Source: Simkania negevensis
GTDB taxonomy: Bacteria; Chlamydiota; Chlamydiia; Chlamydiales; Simkaniaceae
Direction: 5' to 3'
Assembly: GCA_016191565.1 (NCBI GenBank)
Contig: JACPWA010000247.1
Coordinates: 1 to 7,077 of the forward strand
DNA length: 7,077 nucleotides
A program made the position numbers and the translations under genes. Below the pieces are notes generated by a model that did no database searches, was not told the origin of the DNA, and saw only the letters and a list, made by a program, of their open reading frames with translations. Shown one piece after another: positions 5,675 to 7,077 of the stretch (positions are counted from its first letter, which is position 1; each line of letters opens with the position of its first letter).

Positions 5675-7018
5675 ATGTCCGGAATAAGGAAAAAGAAAGC
5701 TGTCCTTACCAGTCGGATAGCTTGCATCATTTTAGCTGGCGGCCAGGGAACAAGGCTGATGCCTTTAACTTTAAACCGCTGCAAGCCTGCTGTCAGTTTT
5801 GGAGGACGGTACAGGCTCATCGACATACCGATTTCTAATTCTTTGAATTCCAACATGAAAAACATTTTTGTGATCTCGCAATTTTTTTCTTCCGGCCTTA
5901 ACAGCCACATTCAAGACACTTACCATCTTGACCATTTTCAAGGGGGAACTCTTACCCTACTTAGCCCCGAAGAGCGGGGGACAGGAAAGATTTGGTATAA
6001 AGGGACTGCTGATGCTGTAAGGAAAAATGTGGAGCATTTAACAAAGCTTCCGGTCGACTATTTTCTCATTCTTTCAGGCGATCAGCTCTATAATATGGAC
6101 CTAGAAAAAATGGCGGCATTTGCAGAACAAAAAGAGGCTGATTTAACCATTGCAACCCTTCCTGTGAGCAAAGGAGAAGCAACCCGGATGGGGCTTTTAA
6201 ATATCGATAAACATTCTATGATTGTCGATTTTCAAGAAAAGCCAAAGGACCCTGCGATTGTAAGTCTATTTGAACTTAAAGAATCGTTCATGCGAGAACA
6301 TAACCTTAAAAACCTCCCTTCTCCTTTCTTCCTTGCCTCCATGGGGATATATCTTTTTAAAAAAGAAGTTCTCCTCAAGCTGCTTGCAGAAGATCCAAGA
6401 GAGGACTTTGGAAAGCACTTGATCCCTACGCAAATTCAAAAAGGAAAAGCTGCCGCTTTTCTACATCAAGGTTATTGGGAAGACATTGGAACTATCTCAT
6501 CTTTCTATGAGGCTAACCTCTCTTTAACCACTAATTCTCTTGGCCTAAATCTCTATAATGAAATTCTACCTATCTTTTGCCAAAACCACCATCTTCCAGG
6601 AGCTCGTATCCTGCACACCCAACTGGAGGATTCTATTGTTTGCGATGGGGCTATTATCAATGCAAAGGAGGTCAGTAGAAGTCTGATCGGTCTGCGCTCT
6701 GTGATAAAAAAAAATACAATCATTCGAAACTCTCTTCTTTTAGGGAACGAATACTACACTTCATTTCAAGGAGAAAAGGGAGAAGAAAGATGGTTTGAAA
6801 TAGGAGAAAACTGCATCATTGAAAAAACAATTATCGATGAAAATGTCACAATCGGCAACAATGTAAAGCTGATTAATCAAAAAAAACTCAATCACTTTGA
6901 GGGAGAGGGAATTTGGATTAGAGAGGGGATTATTATTCCTTCCAACTCTATCATCCCCGATGGGACAAAACTTCAAGTTTTCGATATGACGCATTTTGCA
7001 ACCGTAAAGTTAATTTAG
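5675..7018 (+). CDS. glgC: Glucose-1-phosphate adenylyltransferase (ADP-glucose pyrophosphorylase)
   Basis: GlgC makes ADP-glucose and diphosphate from ATP and glucose-1-phosphate, the committed step of bacterial glycogen synthesis, in the cytoplasm, usually as an allosteric homotetramer. Visible motifs: nucleotide-binding LAGGQGTRL (20-28), CKPAVSFGGRYRLID (36-50), WYKGTADAVR (107-116), the catalytic-site LSGDQLYNMD (133-142, D136), FQEKP (186-190), DFGKHLIP (244-251) and GYWEDIGT (266-273). The C-terminal third is a left-handed beta-helix with irregular hexapeptides, including the family-typical SLLLGNEYY and a final IIPDGTKL. At 447 residues it is slightly longer than the common 420-440. 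A stop two codons upstream (5669) and no other early in-frame start fix the ATG, although no Shine-Dalgarno sequence precedes it. No other glycogen gene is in the window, so it appears to be a stand-alone gene. A nine-A tract lies at 6706-6714. Confidence 0.95.
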   Translation: MSGIRKKKAVLTSRIACIILAGGQGTRLMPLTLNRCKPAVSFGGRYRLIDIPISNSLNSNMKNIFVISQFFSSGLNSHIQDTYHLDHFQGGTLTLLSPEERGTGKIWYKGTADAVRKNVEHLTKLPVDYFLILSGDQLYNMDLEKMAAFAEQKEADLTIATLPVSKGEATRMGLLNIDKHSMIVDFQEKPKDPAIVSLFELKESFMREHNLKNLPSPFFLASMGIYLFKKEVLLKLLAEDPREDFGKHLIPTQIQKGKAAAFLHQGYWEDIGTISSFYEANLSLTTNSLGLNLYNEILPIFCQNHHLPGARILHTQLEDSIVCDGAIINAKEVSRSLIGLRSVIKKNTIIRNSLLLGNEYYTSFQGEKGEERWFEIGENCIIEKTIIDENVTIGNNVKLINQKKLNHFEGEGIWIREGIIIPSNSIIPDGTKLQVFDMTHFATVKLI

Positions 7019-7077
7019 GATATAAGTTTTCTACTCTTTTAGAAAAGGGTATATTATTGAAATCTTGTAATTATTTC
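7019..7077 (+). other. AT-rich sequence after glgC
   Basis: The last 59 bases hold no gene. CTCTTT (7034-7039) and AAAGGG (7044-7049) can form a six-pair stem with one GU pair and a four-base loop, but no T-run follows, so I do not call it a terminator. The next gene lies outside the window. Confidence 0.4.

Noticed and set aside
5560..5838. A 92-residue plus-strand reading frame before glgC
   Set aside because: Its second half overlaps glgC in another frame, it has no recognisable domain, and its first half is low-complexity AT-rich sequence.
7034..7049. Terminator of glgC
   Set aside because: The stem is only six pairs with one GU and no T-run follows.

Overview
The window looks like chromosome of a Chlamydiota member, more likely an environmental (amoeba-, arthropod- or fish-associated) chlamydia than a Chlamydia pathogen. 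The basis is the chlamydial character of the LpdA, LipA and GlgC sequences, the lpdA-lipA order, the moderately AT-rich composition and the ATGA-coupled genes. This assignment comes from family recognition by eye, not from a search; genus is not resolved.

Layout. Left (1-1984, minus strand): a perfect 22-bp hairpin (13-67) closes a 412-residue AAA_14/DUF4143 ATPase with a PD-(D/E)XK-like C-terminus (69-1307). Two palindromes (1325-1359 and 1381-1407) lie between this gene and a small zinc-ribbon membrane protein (1433-1984). Middle (1985-5473, plus strand): a divergent promoter region leads into lpdA, lipA and an unrecognised helical, HEAT-like protein. These three are joined by two 4-base ATGA stop/start overlaps and probably form one operon. 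Right (5474-7018): a 201-base AT-rich gap without recognisable genes, then glgC, complete, followed by 59 bases of AT-rich sequence to the end.

How the genes work together. LpdA is the shared E3 of lipoamide-dependent dehydrogenase complexes, and LipA builds the lipoyl cofactor on which those complexes depend, so the operon concerns lipoate-based central metabolism. GlgC commits glucose-1-phosphate to glycogen and is a separate unit. The ATPase gene is accessory in type and looks self-contained, with its own terminator and an operator-like palindrome.

The main anomaly is in lpdA. A single TGA at 2530-2532 interrupts an otherwise intact 471-codon reading frame, at a codon that appears to be glycine (GGA) in relatives, so one G-to-T change would explain it. 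All catalytic motifs on both sides are preserved. The choices are a very recent nonsense mutation, a sequence error, or tolerated UGA readthrough. There is no internal TGA in about 2,100 other codons here, which argues against genome-wide reassignment. I see no CRISPR array, tRNA, rRNA or insertion sequence.
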